64,000 nt of DNA from Macrotis lagotis. Lineage: Eukaryota; Chordata; Mammalia; Peramelemorphia; Peramelidae. The translations under genes and the position numbers were made by a program. The notes beneath the pieces were generated by a model. That model did not search any database. It had not been told where the DNA came from and saw only the letters and a list, made by a program, of their open reading frames with translations. The stretch covers positions 183,708,306 to 183,772,305 of the forward strand of contig NC_133661.1 in assembly GCF_037893015.1 (NCBI RefSeq). The letters are read 5' to 3'. Positions within the stretch are counted from its first letter, which is position 1. Each line of letters starts with the position of its first letter. Of this stretch, positions 35,424-47,517 are shown in pieces.

Positions 35424-35931
35424 TCCCAGCAGCACAGATGTAGGTGACTGAGTCTTCAGGCTGGGCATCAGGGATGTTCAGAGAGCTATAGAGTTCCTTT
35501 TTGTTGAACATTCATCTCAACCTTCCATTCTACTTCTCCTCTAAAGTTATGAAAAATAAGGAGGTGAAGTCTTTCCCAGAATCTTCCCTGAATCACTGCA
35601 GCCCTTGACTAGTATTTTCTGTGTAGCTGCAATTGATTGTGGAGCTCTCTCCCTCCCCAATCTTCAGGAACTGAGTATTCTACTCCACCTTCTGTAGGCA
35701 GCCCACCCCTGACTATGTCAGACATAGGTCACTGGTCATCAGGTCAGCATCCTCCATCATTTTATATCTATCACTTCCACAACATAGCCAAGAAACTCCA
35801 TTTGACTGTTGTTGACTGTCTCTCAGTCCTTTGAGAATAGCCTCTGACTTTTCTTGTCTTTATTTACAGAAACCCCTCAACCTATAGGCCAGATGAAGAC
35901 ACAGAATCACTAGTGAGGGTCTATGGCACAT
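35424..35931 (-). pseudogene. TRAV: V-D: TRAV variable segment pseudogene
   Basis: V exon 35424-35708 in the V-B family (first Cys in INCSYTENT, FR3 end PEDSVTYIC). The frame carries at least four stops: TAG in the VEQ codon run of FR1, TGA at the conserved Trp, TAG in the CDR2/FR3 part, and TGA in FR3. The leader (about 35884-35931) still resembles that of V-B (PSLVILCLHL), but the splice donor GT has become AT. With the decayed RSS it is dead at every level. Confidence 0.92.
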
Positions 35932-36026
35932 AGTCAACTTTCAATACCAGTATTAGAGGACACCTTCTTATAGGCTCTGTGATTGTTTTTGTTCACTCTG
36001 TATAAGTTATCAACTTGGCTGCTGAA

Positions 36027-36033
36027 CCAATCT
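36027..36033 (-). promoter_or_regulatory. CCAAT-box remnant of V-D
   Basis: Plus-strand CCAATCT, one base off the CCAATCA of the other segments, about 96 bp upstream of the leader. Confidence 0.45.
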
Positions 36034-36429
36034 GTTTGGTCTGTCATTTGACACAATCAAAGTAGTCACATTCATAGATGAACCCTCAGTTGAAGGTATG
36101 TCAGGTAATGACATTGTCCCAGGCCATGGATATTACACTTCTGGATCAATGAAAAACTATCCCTATTCAGAATTGACAAACACTTTGGACAAAGAGATCA
36201 TCATATTGTTGTTCTTCTTCTCAACAAATAAATCTTTTGTTAAGTGCCTGGTATGGTTCAATTCTATACTGAAATACCTAAAAAGCTATGTGTTTATTGG
36301 GAGTATGATGAATATGTGATGCAGAGAAAAGAACCAAGTACAGGGTAGAATATAATGGGGATAAGGAAAGACCTAAAATTGTTAAAAAGAAATTCGGCAG
36401 CAGAAAAGATACTAACTGGGTTGAGAGAG

Positions 36430-37030
36430 TTATGGCAAGTGATATTTCCAATTCTTGCCACTACAAAAATACTATGGAATATTATTGTTCTTTAGGAAAC
36501 CATAAATAGTCAGACTCTAGAGAAGTATGGAATGACTTAAAGGATCTGATGCTGAGGAAAGGAAGCAGAACCAAGAGAACAATGCAAACATTAACAACAA
36601 CATTGTGAGATGATCAACCTTAATGGAAGGAACTCCTCTCAGCAGTTCAGAGAGCTAGGACAACCATTAGACAGGCTATGGGTAATGTTATCCCCATCTA
36701 GAGGAAGAAAAACAAATCCATTCAGAAAATAAAAAAAAAAGAAAAACCAATCATTCAGAATCTGATGAACACTTTAGAAAAATTCTCTTATGTATCTCTT
36801 TCCTTTAATCCTAATTCCTCATCCCCAAATGAGTAATATATACATGATTATCCAAAATATGTATATACAGTGCTAATCTGACTGTTCTCCTCTGAGGGGA
36901 GGGAGTGGGAAGGGAGGGTGGAAGGAAATTTTGTAACTTAAAAATATGCATGTACATATGGTTGAAAACAAATAAACAAACAAACAAATAAATAAATGAA
37001 TAAGTGAATAAATAAATAAATAAATTTTTA
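36430..37030 (+). mobile_element. L1 LINE 3' end
   Basis: Plus-strand L1: the ORF2 terminus (AATTCTTGCCACTACAAAAATAC-type block near 36450, then GAAAGGAAGCAGAACCAAGAG), and a 3' UTR ending in an AAAT/AAAC-rich tail at 36967-37027. It is 5'-truncated. Confidence 0.8.
36967..37027. repeat. (AAAC)n/(AAAT)n tail repeat
   Basis: Tetranucleotide tract grown from the L1 poly(A) tail. Confidence 0.9.
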
Positions 37031-37639
37031 AAAAGGACAGATTGCAGGAAGGACAGACTGGAGGCAGAACAGTTAATGTAGATGATAGTTTTGATAATAG
37101 GAGATAAAGGTTTAGCTTAAAGGAGAAGGGCTTACAAATAATTGTTATGTGTGGACAAGGAACCAGGAGGTCAGAAGTGACTCTTCCTATCACTGAATAG
37201 TTAGCCTGCATGAGATGCTAGCCCTATATACCAGAATTAGAAGATACTTTTGCTGTCCTCAAGATGCTTCAGGTCTAGCTTGAGGAAATCAGTTTGACTT
37301 GAATTTATAGTAAGTGCTGGGTGCAATCAGTAATAAGATGGTTGGGTTGGGCAGATAGGTAGTACCTGTACCACCTAGGACAGGGCTTAAAGGCATTAAG
37401 ATTCAAGTTTAAATCCTATATCAGACACTTAGCATCTGTCTGACCCTGGAAAGTTGTATAATCTCTTTTTTTCTCAGTTTTTTTTATCTGCTCAAAGGGG
37501 ATGATAATTTCCTCTATCTCCCAAGGCTATTGTGACAATCAAATAAGTTAAAAAAATAGAGAAAGCATAGCATACTGTTGGGCTCATAAGAAGTACTTTA
37601 TAAGTGTTACCTATTAGTTTTATTCCTGTAAGAAAGGGA

Positions 37640-37925
37640 TTCTTGGAACATGTTAGAATATCATCTATATCCAGAGAAGGAACTGTGGAACTTAAATGCA
37701 GACCAAAGTTTACTATCTTCAATTTTTAAAAAAGTTGTCTTATGAATTGTCATTTTTTCTCTCTCTAATTTTTTCTTCCATTTGGATCTGATTTTTCTTT
37801 CACAAAATGATTAATATAGATCTATTAATATAGATCTCTAGCATGGTTATAAATATAGAGTCAATATTACATTGCCTCCTGTCAGGGGTAGGGAGAATAA
37901 TGTAAAAAATATGATTGTTGAAAAC
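37640..37925 (+). mobile_element. L1 LINE 3' UTR fragment
   Basis: Resembles 16290-16580 and 45400-45680: CATCTATATCCAGAGAAGGAACTG, then a TCTCTCTAATTTTTTC block and the purine-rich end. Confidence 0.75.
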
Positions 37926-40482
37926 TAAATACATATCCTCATGATCTAGAGAAAGGATTCTTCTCAGTGACAGACATGCCAAAGAAACCTATTAAATTTA
38001 TGAAAGTAGTTGAAATCATTTCTGGGAAGAAATTCAGTTTGTTGTCAGTTCTCAGCTGTGCTAGTTGTAACTTTCAAGAATTTGGAGTCCTAGAATCATG
38101 CAGGCCAAGGCGATCAAGGACCTTGAAGAAAATATCTTCTTTAGTTGAATGTTTCATAGCCAGAGAAAAATTCAGGATGCTGATTCTGGAAAGAGACCAA
38201 AAAAATCAATAGCTTTGCCAACTGGAATCTCTTTTGGGGAAGAAAGCTGGCACTCTGATCTAGCACCCATCCTATATAGACTAGGAATTGGGTAGGGAAT
38301 AATTGTATATGATTCTGGGCAATAATTAACTAAATTTCTATTAATGTGAGTTAAGAATATTCAAAATATAGTTCACATATTTTCAATGAAATTTTAGATT
38401 TTCTATTTTAGAAACAATTTTCTGAATAATTTTAGCTTTTATTATTTAAATGGCTTCATCTTTTCCTCTAGGTAATTTTTGTTCTGTTTTTGTTTTGCTC
38501 TTGTTATTCAGTCCTTTAATTTCACTGATATGGGGAACAAAGAGAAGTGTTTTATTAGTGAAGGTTGTCATATATGTATAATTTTTAATCTTAGGGAATT
38601 ATTTGGAGTTCTAAACCATTAAGAGAACTGCTGTGTTTCACATAGGTGATATTTGTCAGAGAAGACTCATCCCATGTCTTCTTGACTCATAGCCTTGGAA
38701 TCAGGAAGATATGAGTTCAAGTACTATCTGAGAAGTTTACTGTATGAATTACTTACTAACTCTTAGCATCAACTACTGCATATGTAAAATGGGTATTATA
38801 ATAGTTTCCTAAAATTATTGTATCAAATGATACAATGTAAATAACATTTTGAAAGCTTAAAACACTATGGAAATGCTAGCTATGATATTGATAATTCATA
38901 GGTCACGCTCCCTCTTCTATTATTCTTATTAGAATTGAGGAAGGATTAAGCATTTCAGAGATAGAAAAGACAGGTGAATGGTTAGAAATCTACAGTACTT
39001 GAAATACAACAACTGAGACAGAAGAATACAAGAAAGAAGTGTTGATGAAGGAAGAGGTGAGAATGGGAAAATCTGTCAAGTCTTAGGAGCACAGGTAAGG
39101 CAAAAGGAAGCAGGAAGCAAGGGACTGTTTCAATTTTATTAAAAAAAAACTCTGAAGGCATAACCTGAACAGGCTAATTCTGTTTCTTCATTGCTGATGC
39201 TCCTCTATAAGGTTGGGTTGAGATTTGTGATTTTTGGGAAGTGACTAAACATATGATAGTATATTAATGTAGCTTACTACTTCTATCTTATTAATGATTA
39301 GAAATTCAAATCATTCTGAAGAACTTTCAAAACTTTTATCACAAGGGCTCCTCCTACCTTTCCAGTTTTCTTATATCTTCCCCTACTCCAGATACCCTGA
39401 GATTCAAGGTCATCAGCTTCCTTGAAGCAATGAGGTAGCATAGTGAAAACAATGATGAATTTGGAACAAGGAAGACCTAGATCCCAATCAGATCTCAGAC
39501 ATTTGCCAGTTATGTAACTCTGGGTATCTTACTTCACTCCTGTCTAATTTTCCTGAACTGTACAAATGACAAGCATGATAACACTGGCATACCAAGGTTT
39601 TGTGAGGATTAAATGAGATACTATTTGTAAAGCTAAGTGAGTACAGTGTCCAAGTGAGCACATAGTATGGAAGAAAGAAGGCAAATATTTTTTAATTACT
39701 TACTATGTAGCAGGCACTATGCTAAGTGTCTTCCAAATATCACATCATTTCATGTCCAAAACAATACTGAGAGGTAATAACATCTTAAGAATTAAGATTC
39801 AGGAAAAATCAGTCTTACAACTGACTTACTGAGCAATGTGGAAGTCCTTTATGAAACATTGCTGAGTGAAATAGGATGAATCAAAGGTGAAGAAACCCTA
39901 ATAAATAAACCTGAAGTGATTATAATAATGTACATGTTAAGACCAGAAGCTGAAAGGGGACATTGCCTAATTTAAAAGATCAAGTTAGCTCTCTAGAATG
40001 TGAAAAAATGCAGCTTTTCTCATCCCCTTCCTCTTCTTTATCAAGATGGATGGGGGTGGGTGGGAATACAATACTATATGGAATGTTACAAGTCTTGATA
40101 GACTTGATTACTTTCGCATATAGTGTTTTTTTCTTTCTTCTTAGATTCTTTGTCATAGAGGAATGTCCCTCTGTATAGGGGTGAGTATAAAGTGATATTA
40201 AGACATTAAGATGATAAAATAGCCATTGAATAAAAAGAAGTGAATTCTACCAGGCCTCCACCTGCACCCTCAGACTGCCTGACTTTCTGTTATTGCTCTA
40301 TAGTAGGGATAGGCACCTGGGGATGGTCAGGTGCAGGGGTTAAGTCCCAGATCTTGGAATTATGAGGTAGAGCTGTAGATCTAGGAAGATGGAAGAAAGG
40401 TTGAGAGGAAAAAAGTGAACAGCTCTGAAGCTGTCCCCCTATTACAGTCTTTCAGGGAGTAAGACTGAGACTCCAGCCTCAG

Positions 40483-40521
40483 GGTTTGTGCACAGGCTGC
40501 TGGTGCCTGTGGATCACTGTG
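40483..40521 (-). other. RSS-23 of V-E
   Basis: Perfect coding-strand heptamer CACAGTG (40521-40515), 23-bp spacer, nonamer GCACAAACC (40491-40483). Both motifs and the flank beyond match V-C rather than V-B. Confidence 0.95.
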
Positions 40522-40863
40522 CCCCTACTGCACAGAGGTAGGTGGTTGAGTCTTTAGACTGGGCATCAACAATGTGCAGGGAACTGTGGCGCTCCCTTAA
40601 GTTGCTCATGGATTTTAATCTTCCATTTTGCTTCTCTCCTGAAGTTATGGATAATAGAAAGATGAGGCCTTTCCCAGCATCCTGCTTAAACCATTGCACC
40701 CCTTTATTAGTGACTTCTGTATAACTGCAGTTGATTGTGGTGGTCTCGCCCTCCTGGAACTTTAGGAACTGAGGACTCTGCTCCACCTTCTGTAGGCAGC
40801 TCACCCCTGGACAGAAAGATAATGCAAGACACAGGTCATTGGTCATCAATTCAGCATTTCCTA

Positions 40864-40918
<55 letters not shown>

Positions 40919-40994
40919 TAATATAGAAACCCCTTAACTCACCAGCCAGGTGAAGACACAGGATCACAAAGGAGGGTCTACAGCATGTCTCTAT
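40522..40994 (-). pseudogene. TRAV: V-E: TRAV segment with intact V exon but no leader start codon
   Basis: V exon 40522-40806 is fully open: VSCLQKVEQSPQFLKF, first Cys in TINCSYTE, VQWFKQDAGKGL, FR3 RERHSSLHI, KDSTTYLC, end AVGA. It is a close relative of V-B. The leader exon (40943-40994, donor GTGAGT) keeps FVILCLHL, but the ATG of V-B reads ATA here, with a TAG two codons upstream, so no in-frame start is seen. The 136-bp intron holds a long CA repeat. It could still rearrange. Whether any product starts elsewhere is unknown, so it is classed as a probable pseudogene. Its left end looks recombinant (see findings). Confidence 0.85.
40865..40913. repeat. (CA)n microsatellite in the V-E intron
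   Basis: About 24 uninterrupted CA units between the leader and the V exon. It is absent from the introns of V-B and V-D. Confidence 0.97.
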
Positions 40995-41143
40995 CTTCTA
41001 ATACCAGGGTCAGTGAATAGTTAGTTTGGGTTCTGGAAAAATGGATTCTTTAGTCAAAGGAGGCTGCTAATTCTAAATATATCTAGGATTTTTTTTCCCC
41101 TCTCTGACTAGGGGAAGTTATTTTTTTCTGCCTGACTACTCAA

Positions 41144-41150
41144 CCAATCA
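41144..41150 (-). promoter_or_regulatory. Inverted CCAAT box, V-E promoter
   Basis: Plus-strand CCAATCA about 150 bp upstream of the leader start position. CCAATCACAG is identical to V-G. Confidence 0.65.
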
Positions 41151-41199
41151 CAGCCTGGTCTGTCTCTTCACACATAATAAGCAGCCTCTTTCACAGATG

Positions 41200-43020
41200 C
41201 TCGGGAAGAATTCAGGTGCCCTGAAAATGGAAAGACTGACTTCTACAGGCCAAGGATAAAATATCAGAGAGGCAATTGGAAAATTTTTCTCTTTAGGAAT
41301 TATTGAATATTTTTGGGAGAGAGGAATTGTTGAATATATTGCTACATTTTATTTCTATCTTTATTCCAGAAGGGGTGAATAAAACCTTTTGTAAGTATAT
41401 ACTTTGTGCAAGACAGTGTTCCATACTCAAATGAAAGAGAAAACACCCACTCTCCATAAGCGAAGACAAATGTGAGGAAAATGAGAGGTATATTAATGAG
41501 TGTAGAATGTGATGAGGACAAAGGAATGCTGTAAATATTCGGAGAGGGAGAGATAATGTCCAGTTGGGTGGGTGGGGGGTCTTGTATCATGGAAGAATTA
41601 CACCTTGAAACAAGGATAGGGCACCATTAGAAGGAGGAGGGAAATTAATATGGGGCAGTTGGACAGTGTAGAGTAGAGTTCCAGGCCTGAAGTCAGGAAG
41701 AACTGAATTCAAATCCAGCCTCAGAGATTTACTTAGCTGTGGGACCCTGGACAAGTCATTTAAACTTATTTGCCTCAGTTTCTTTATCTATAGTTGACAA
41801 ATCTCTCCAGTATCCTTACCAAAAAAATCCAAAATGGAGCCATGAAGAGTCAGGCACAATTTAAAATGACTGAACAAAAACAATATTGAATCCATGGAGG
41901 GTAACATAAGCAAATGCATTCTGATAGAAGCTTTCTACCAAAGGTATAGAATATTCTAGTTGGTAAGAAATATGAATATATACAGAGGAACTAAGTTGCA
42001 TAAGATTAAACCAATTGATTAGACTTTGCTTGTGAAACAACTTTAATACAGGGTCATGAAATTCATCTTTATTCAGTAGGCAATTTGCAGTCACTGAAGT
42101 TGCTTGGATAAAATGGTTTGGACAAAAAAGGTATATTATGAAGATTCCACACGTTGAAATTGGATGGTGGTGTTGAGGATTATTCTGGAAGTAGGACAAC
42201 TATTTAGAAGGCTGCTATAATAGTCAAGGTAAAAAAAAAGATAAATACCTGATTGTGAATATAAGAACATTCACCAAGTGATTGTATGTTATGGTAAGAG
42301 GCAGTATAAGATCAAAATTATTATATCACTGAATATTAAAGGAGGATTCAAAGCATGCATAGAGGGTTCCAGAGGCATGTCATTGCTATCAAAATCCTTC
42401 CTTTCTAGCATGAGGATGTCATTTTGGCTTACATGTAAATGAGACTTGGGGAAAATCAGGGGTGAAACTTTTATCACTGGTCCTGGGATTCTGGGCACAT
42501 TTTAATCCATGTAGGATAGAACCTTCTTTGTCAAAAAAAGAGACTAAGTCTTGAAACAACTTTCATAATCATGATTGTTATTATTATTACTAATATAATT
42601 GAAATAGTTTCTGGAAAGCAACTCAATTTGCTGTTGACTCTATCCTGCAAAAGGTGGATTTCCTAAAGAGTCATGGTGAAGGAACCATTTAGATAATTTA
42701 AAAGTCCACAAGGGACCTTCCAAATAAAATAAATATTTATTTAATGCCTATTATGTTCCAGGTGCTCTTTACAAATATTCTCTAATTTTATTCTCACAAA
42801 AAAAGAGGTGGATATTATTATCCCCATTTTACACTTGAGGAAACTGACACAGGCAGAGTAGATTAAGTGACTTTCCCAGGATCACACCCCAATTAAGAGT
42901 CAGGGTGATATTTGAACTAAGGTCTTGATCTCAGTTACAATATTTTGTCATCTGTATTAGTTATCTCTAAGTCTTTATAAGGTAATACTATATACAGGAC
43001 TCTATATACAGAAACTGCGG
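41200..43020. repeat. TRAV duplicon and SINE relics between V-E and V-F
   Basis: No gene was found. 41340-42300 resembles the block at 25640-26330 and 12270-12800. A SINE relic lies at 41650-41885 (head GTTGGACAGTGTAGAGTAGAG, GAATTCAAATCCAGCC) and a MIR-like relic at 42720-42940 (ATTATTATCCCCATTTTACA, GAGGAAACTGACACAG). Confidence 0.6.
42720..42940 (-). repeat. MIR/CORE-SINE relic
   Basis: It has the MIR order: TATTTATTTAATGCCTATTATG, then ATTATCCCCATTTTACA, then GAAACTGACACAG and GATCACACC. Confidence 0.75.
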
Positions 43021-43039
43021 GGTTTGTATGAATTTTGTT

Positions 43040-43466
43040 AGTGTCTTGGGAATATTGAGGCTCCATACCTCAGAAGGAGATAGCTGACCTGTAGTGGTCC
43101 TTCCTGATAATCATGGATCAGAATTTTCCTTTCTACTTCCCCTCTGGACTCAAATGGATATGGAGGATTTACTCCTAAATGAAATAGGAAGACTTCCCTC
43201 AGGATCCTGGCTGAACTACCACTGAAAGTCATTTTTGTGCAAATGAAGTAGATAGTGGGGCTCTCTCTTTCTAAGACTTTCCGGGCTTGAGGAAGTCATC
43301 ATGTCTTACAATTTTTTTTTTTACTTCCAAATCATTGCCAGGAAATCCCATATCTCTCTTCTTCAGACCTGTCTTCAGGTGCTTTCTTTTCCCAATTCCA
43401 TAAATCCTCTAACCCACAACCCAGATGGAGACACATCACTAAGGAAACTCTGGAGGGCATCTCCAT
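43040..43466 (-). pseudogene. TRAV: V-F: TRAV variable segment relic
   Basis: The leader exon is well kept at 43418-43466 (MEMPSRVSLVMCLHLG, donor GTGGGT), very like V-G but one codon shorter. The V exon homology spans about 43290-43040. Fragments with a Cys in FICTK, a QW followed by a stop then FSQDPEG, and a RKDHY-like FR3 block appear in different frames with stops between. The second Cys, CDR3 and any RSS are missing. The CCAAT box expected near 43580 is also gone. Confidence 0.82.
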
Positions 43467-43599
43467 TCTTCTTCCTCTTGCAGGCAATGAACACTCAATT
43501 GAGTTTTGGTATGTGGAGTCCCTAATCATAGGCTCTTTTGCTCTAGGAAATGGGGATTCTAAGCCTACTTGCTCATAACCTAGCTGTCATTTCACAACT

Positions 43600-44860
43600 G
43601 CTCTTCTTGGACATAGAACTAATATCACATGCTATTTTTGACAATGATCAGGACCTCCAATGTAATGACTGGAGCAATGAATATAGACCTTGTAAACAAA
43701 AAGATTCATTGTTCTTTCAATAAATAAAGTCAGTACAAATAAAAACCCAGACAATATGCTAGTTAAGGAATATAGATTTGAAAGATGAAGGCTCCCATCC
43801 TACAGGTACTTACTCTCTAATGTAATTGGGGGAAAGTTGTATATATTACAATCAAAACATATACTTTTGTTTAGCTTCTAGAATTACTTATCTTATACTA
43901 GATTGAGAATGTCATAGATAGCTCCTTATGTTTACATCTTTAGGATCTCACAGAATACTTGGTACTTAGGATTTATTTGAGAATACTTATTGATTGCTGA
44001 TACCAGGTAAAATTTGAAAGGGGCAAAGGAAAATAAAGACAACTTCCATGAGATATTTATATTTGCAGAAACAACATATGAATTTATGAAGGTATATTAA
44101 CAGAGAACATAGTTGGGGAAGCATATTTAAAGCATGGGGTATTATGTGAACAAGGGAATGGAGAGGGGTGCTTGCAGTATGAGAACTGGGGAACAGAGAA
44201 GAATGTCAGATGTCAGGAATATGAATTCCTGAAGAAGAAGAGAATGATATGATACTGAAAAGATTGGTTGGAGCCTGTTTATAGAAGGCTCTAAAGGAAA
44301 CTTTGATCCTTTTATTCTTCTATTCAAATGCCTTCAGTGATTTCTCAGTAGACAATGGGAATCATTGGAGGTTTTTAATAGAGGCATAATAAGATTAAAG
44401 TGGTCCATTATGAAGATTGCCCAGATAAATACAGAAAGGTAAAACTGAAGGCCAGTTCTATTATAATCACTTTGGCAAGTAGAAACCAAGACTTGAATGG
44501 GTGCAGTAGATTTTGCAAATGATTTGATATTTATACAAAGAACAAGGAGCAAATGAACCTACAATATTTAGAATGGACAAGAATTCTGAGTTCAGGGAAC
44601 CCACACTGCATCTCAGACACCAGAATGCTGTTGAATGTTCACTGACTGTAGCAGGAAGAATAATAGAGATGTCCTCTAGAGCATCTGTAGCAAGGACTCT
44701 ATTACTGAATATTTATTGAGTTCTCACTGTACTTATGAAGACTTAGAATAAATGCATGAGTAACTGGAGGCAAGAATGTGCTCCAGTCTTAGCAAAAGGC
44801 TGTTGATTTGCTGAATATGCTATTCTTAGGGGATCTGATGATTGTAGATAGCAACACAAT
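43600..44860. repeat. Dispersed-repeat stretch, no gene
   Basis: 43780-44560 resembles the module at 10420-11130, 20700-21900 and 56230-56780 (AAGTGGTCCATTATGAAGATTGCC-type block). It is therefore a dispersed element rather than part of the TRAV duplicon alone. I could not assign it to a named family. Confidence 0.5.
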
Positions 44861-44869
44861 AGAAAGAAC

Positions 44870-45720
44870 ACTGTGTCCTATCAGATCAACCAATATGATT
44901 AAAAAGGAAAACTATTAATGAGGAGATGTGGCAAAACTGGGCCACTAATGCATTGTTGGTGGAGTTGTGAACTGATCCAACCTTTCTGGAGAGCAATTTG
45001 GAATTATACCCCCAAAACAATAAAACTGTGCTTACCCTATTGATCCAGTAATACCACTACTAAGCCTGTATCTCAAAGAGATCACAAAAGGGTAAAAAAT
45101 CCATATGTACAAAAATATTTTGCTCATTTTGTAGTAGCAAAGAAATTGAGGGGATGCCTATCAAGTGGGAAATGGCTGAACAAATTGTGGTATAAGAATG
45201 TGATGGAACACTATTGTTCTATAAGAAATCATAAAGGATGGCACTTCAGAATAGCCTGGAAAGACATGCATGAATTGATGCAGAGTGAAATGAGTAGAAC
45301 CAGAAGAACATTATACATACCATTGGCAACATTGGTGATGATCACCTAAGATGGATTTGTGTATATCAACAGTATAATAATCAAAGACAATTCTAAAAGA
45401 TTTTTGATGGAAAATACCATCCATATCTAGAGTAGGAACTATAGAGTTTAAATGTAAACCAATATTGTCTTATATATTATATCTTTTTTCTCTCTAATTT
45501 TTTTCATTTGTATTTGGTTCTTTTTCTACAACATAATTAATATGGATCTATGTTTAGTATGGTTATACATGTATAGTTTATATTAGATTGCTTTCTGTCT
45601 GGGGAGGGGCTACAGTAGGGAAGAAAAATGTAAAAGTCAAAACCTTGCAAAAAGTTCTTGTTGAAAACTACCATTGCATGTAGCTGAAAAAATATATAAA
45701 TAAAATATTTAATAAAAAAA
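44870..45720 (+). mobile_element. L1 LINE 3' end
   Basis: Plus-strand ORF2 C-terminus (AATTTGGAATTATACCCCCAAA block near 44996; frame at 45146-45349 reading SGKWLNKLWYKNVMEHY, the L1 C-terminus) and 3' UTR with an A-rich tail ending about 45720. It is 5'-truncated and broken. Confidence 0.87.
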
Positions 45721-45739
45721 GAATAAAAAAGCAAGAGTG

Positions 45740-46150
45740 GGCCATTAAGTAAAAAGAACATTGTATCCTTCTTTCTTAGTTTCATTCTAACTTCACATAA
45801 CTTCCCTAAACCTTTTGTTCTTGTCTATAATATGAAGAAGTTGGGCTAAATGACATTGGAAGCTCTTTCTAGCTCTAGGTCTAGAATCTTCACTTCCATA
45901 GAATGTAAGTATATTTTAGTTTCTTATGGAGAAGAATGAGATTTGCAGGAATAAAAAAGGAATGATCTTTCCTAGAATAGAATATTAAAAACAATTTTTT
46001 TTCTGATGATAACTGTTTTCTAAAGGCAGTTTTATGGAAATAAACTCCCTGTTTCTAATCTACAAAGGACAGTACTTTTAAGAGTTGGAGTCATGAAAGC
46101 ATACAGGAGAGGACTGACATTTGGTTTTGGGACCTTGATAGGGAAATATC
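45740..46150. repeat. SINE 3' end and duplicon remnant
   Basis: 45800-45900 is a CORE-SINE 3' end (GGGCTAAATGACATTGGAAGCTC). 46070-46150 resembles 17140-17220 (GAGTTGGAGTCATGAAAGCATACAGG). No gene was found. Confidence 0.5.
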
Positions 46151-46159
46151 TTCTTTTTT

Positions 46160-47517
46160 TTTATATTTTATTTTATTTTTCCAATTGCATGGTATGAAAG
46201 TTTTTCAACATTCATCCACATGCATAAGCATATTTTTAAATTCCATAACTTCTTTCCATTCTTTCTGTCTGGTGAATATGGTACATACACATTTGTGTTA
46301 AACATGTTTACAGATTAGTCATTTTTGGTATGAGGAATTAGGATTAAGGGAAATAAATACGTAAGAAAATTTTTTTAAAACTGAATATAGTGTTCATCAG
46401 ATTCTGAAGGATTTTTATCTTGTTTTGTTTTGTTTTTCTTCCTCTGGATTGGGATAACATTGTCCATAGTTAATTCTGTTTCTCTGAACTGCTGAGAGGA
46501 GCTGCTTCTATCAAGGTTGATTAACCCACAATGTTGTTGTTAATGTGTACAATATTCTCTTGTTTTTGCTCCCTTCATTCAGTAGCAGATCCTGTAATTC
46601 ATTCCATGCTTCTCTAGAGCCAACTATTCACGGTTTCTTATAGAACAATAGTATTTCATAACATTCATATACTATAACTTGTTCAATCATCCCCCTGATT
46701 TCCCTCAATTTCCAATTCTTTGCCACTACAAAAATATTTTGGAACATGTGGGACTTTTCCCAGTTTTTGTGATCTCTTATGGATAGAGGCCTAGAATTGG
46801 AATTGCTGGTCAAAGGGTATGGTCATTTTTATTGCCCTTTGAGCATAGTTCCATATTGCTCTCAAGAATGGTGGGATCAGTTCACAACTCCACTAACAAT
46901 GCATTAATGTTCCAATCCTCCTACAACCTCTCCAACATTGATCATGTTCCCTTTTTTGTCATCTTAGTCAATCTGGTAGGTGTGAGGTGCAACTTAATAG
47001 TTGTTTTAATTTGCTTTTCTCGAATTAGTAATGATTTGGACCATTTTTTAATATGATTATTTATATCTTTGATTACTTCATTTGAAAACTGCCTTTTCAT
47101 ATTCTTTGACCATTTTATCAATTTGGAAATGACTTATAACCTTAAAATCTGTTGCAAATTTCTATATATTTTAGAAATGAGTCCCTTTCTCAGAACCCCC
47201 AGCTGTGAAAATTGCTTCTTAGTTTTCTGCTTTCCTTCTAATCTTGGCAGCATTGGTTTTATTAGTGCAAAATCTTTTTAAGTTAATGTAGTCAAAATCA
47301 TCCATTTTGCAATTGATAATATTGTCTATTTCTTGCTCTTTAATCCTTTCCATGCATCCAACAGATAGAATAATTTTTGATCTGTTAATTGTTCTATGCT
47401 ATCACTCTTTATATCTAAATCTTGTACACATTTTGACCTTATTTTAGTATAGGGTAGGAGGTGTGAGTCTATACCTACTTTTTGCCACACAATTTTCCAG
47501 TTTTTGCAAAAATCTTT
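46160..47517 (-). mobile_element. L1 LINE, 3' half of an interrupted copy
   Basis: Minus-strand L1 3' UTR (46160-46500) and ORF2 C-terminal third, closely following 1480-2840. It stops at 47517 in the middle of ORF2. The next part of the same ORF2 resumes at about 51710. Confidence 0.85.

Larger units (their letters stand above)
35940..40480. repeat. TRAV duplicon between V-D and V-E
   Basis: No gene was found. 35940-36420 is the B-type upstream flank, and 38040-40480 is the C-type left flank matching 17100-19560. L1 3' ends (36430-37030 and 37640-37925), a SINE relic at 37350-37620 and CORE-SINE relics at 38690-38890 and 39430-39660 are interspersed. Confidence 0.65.
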
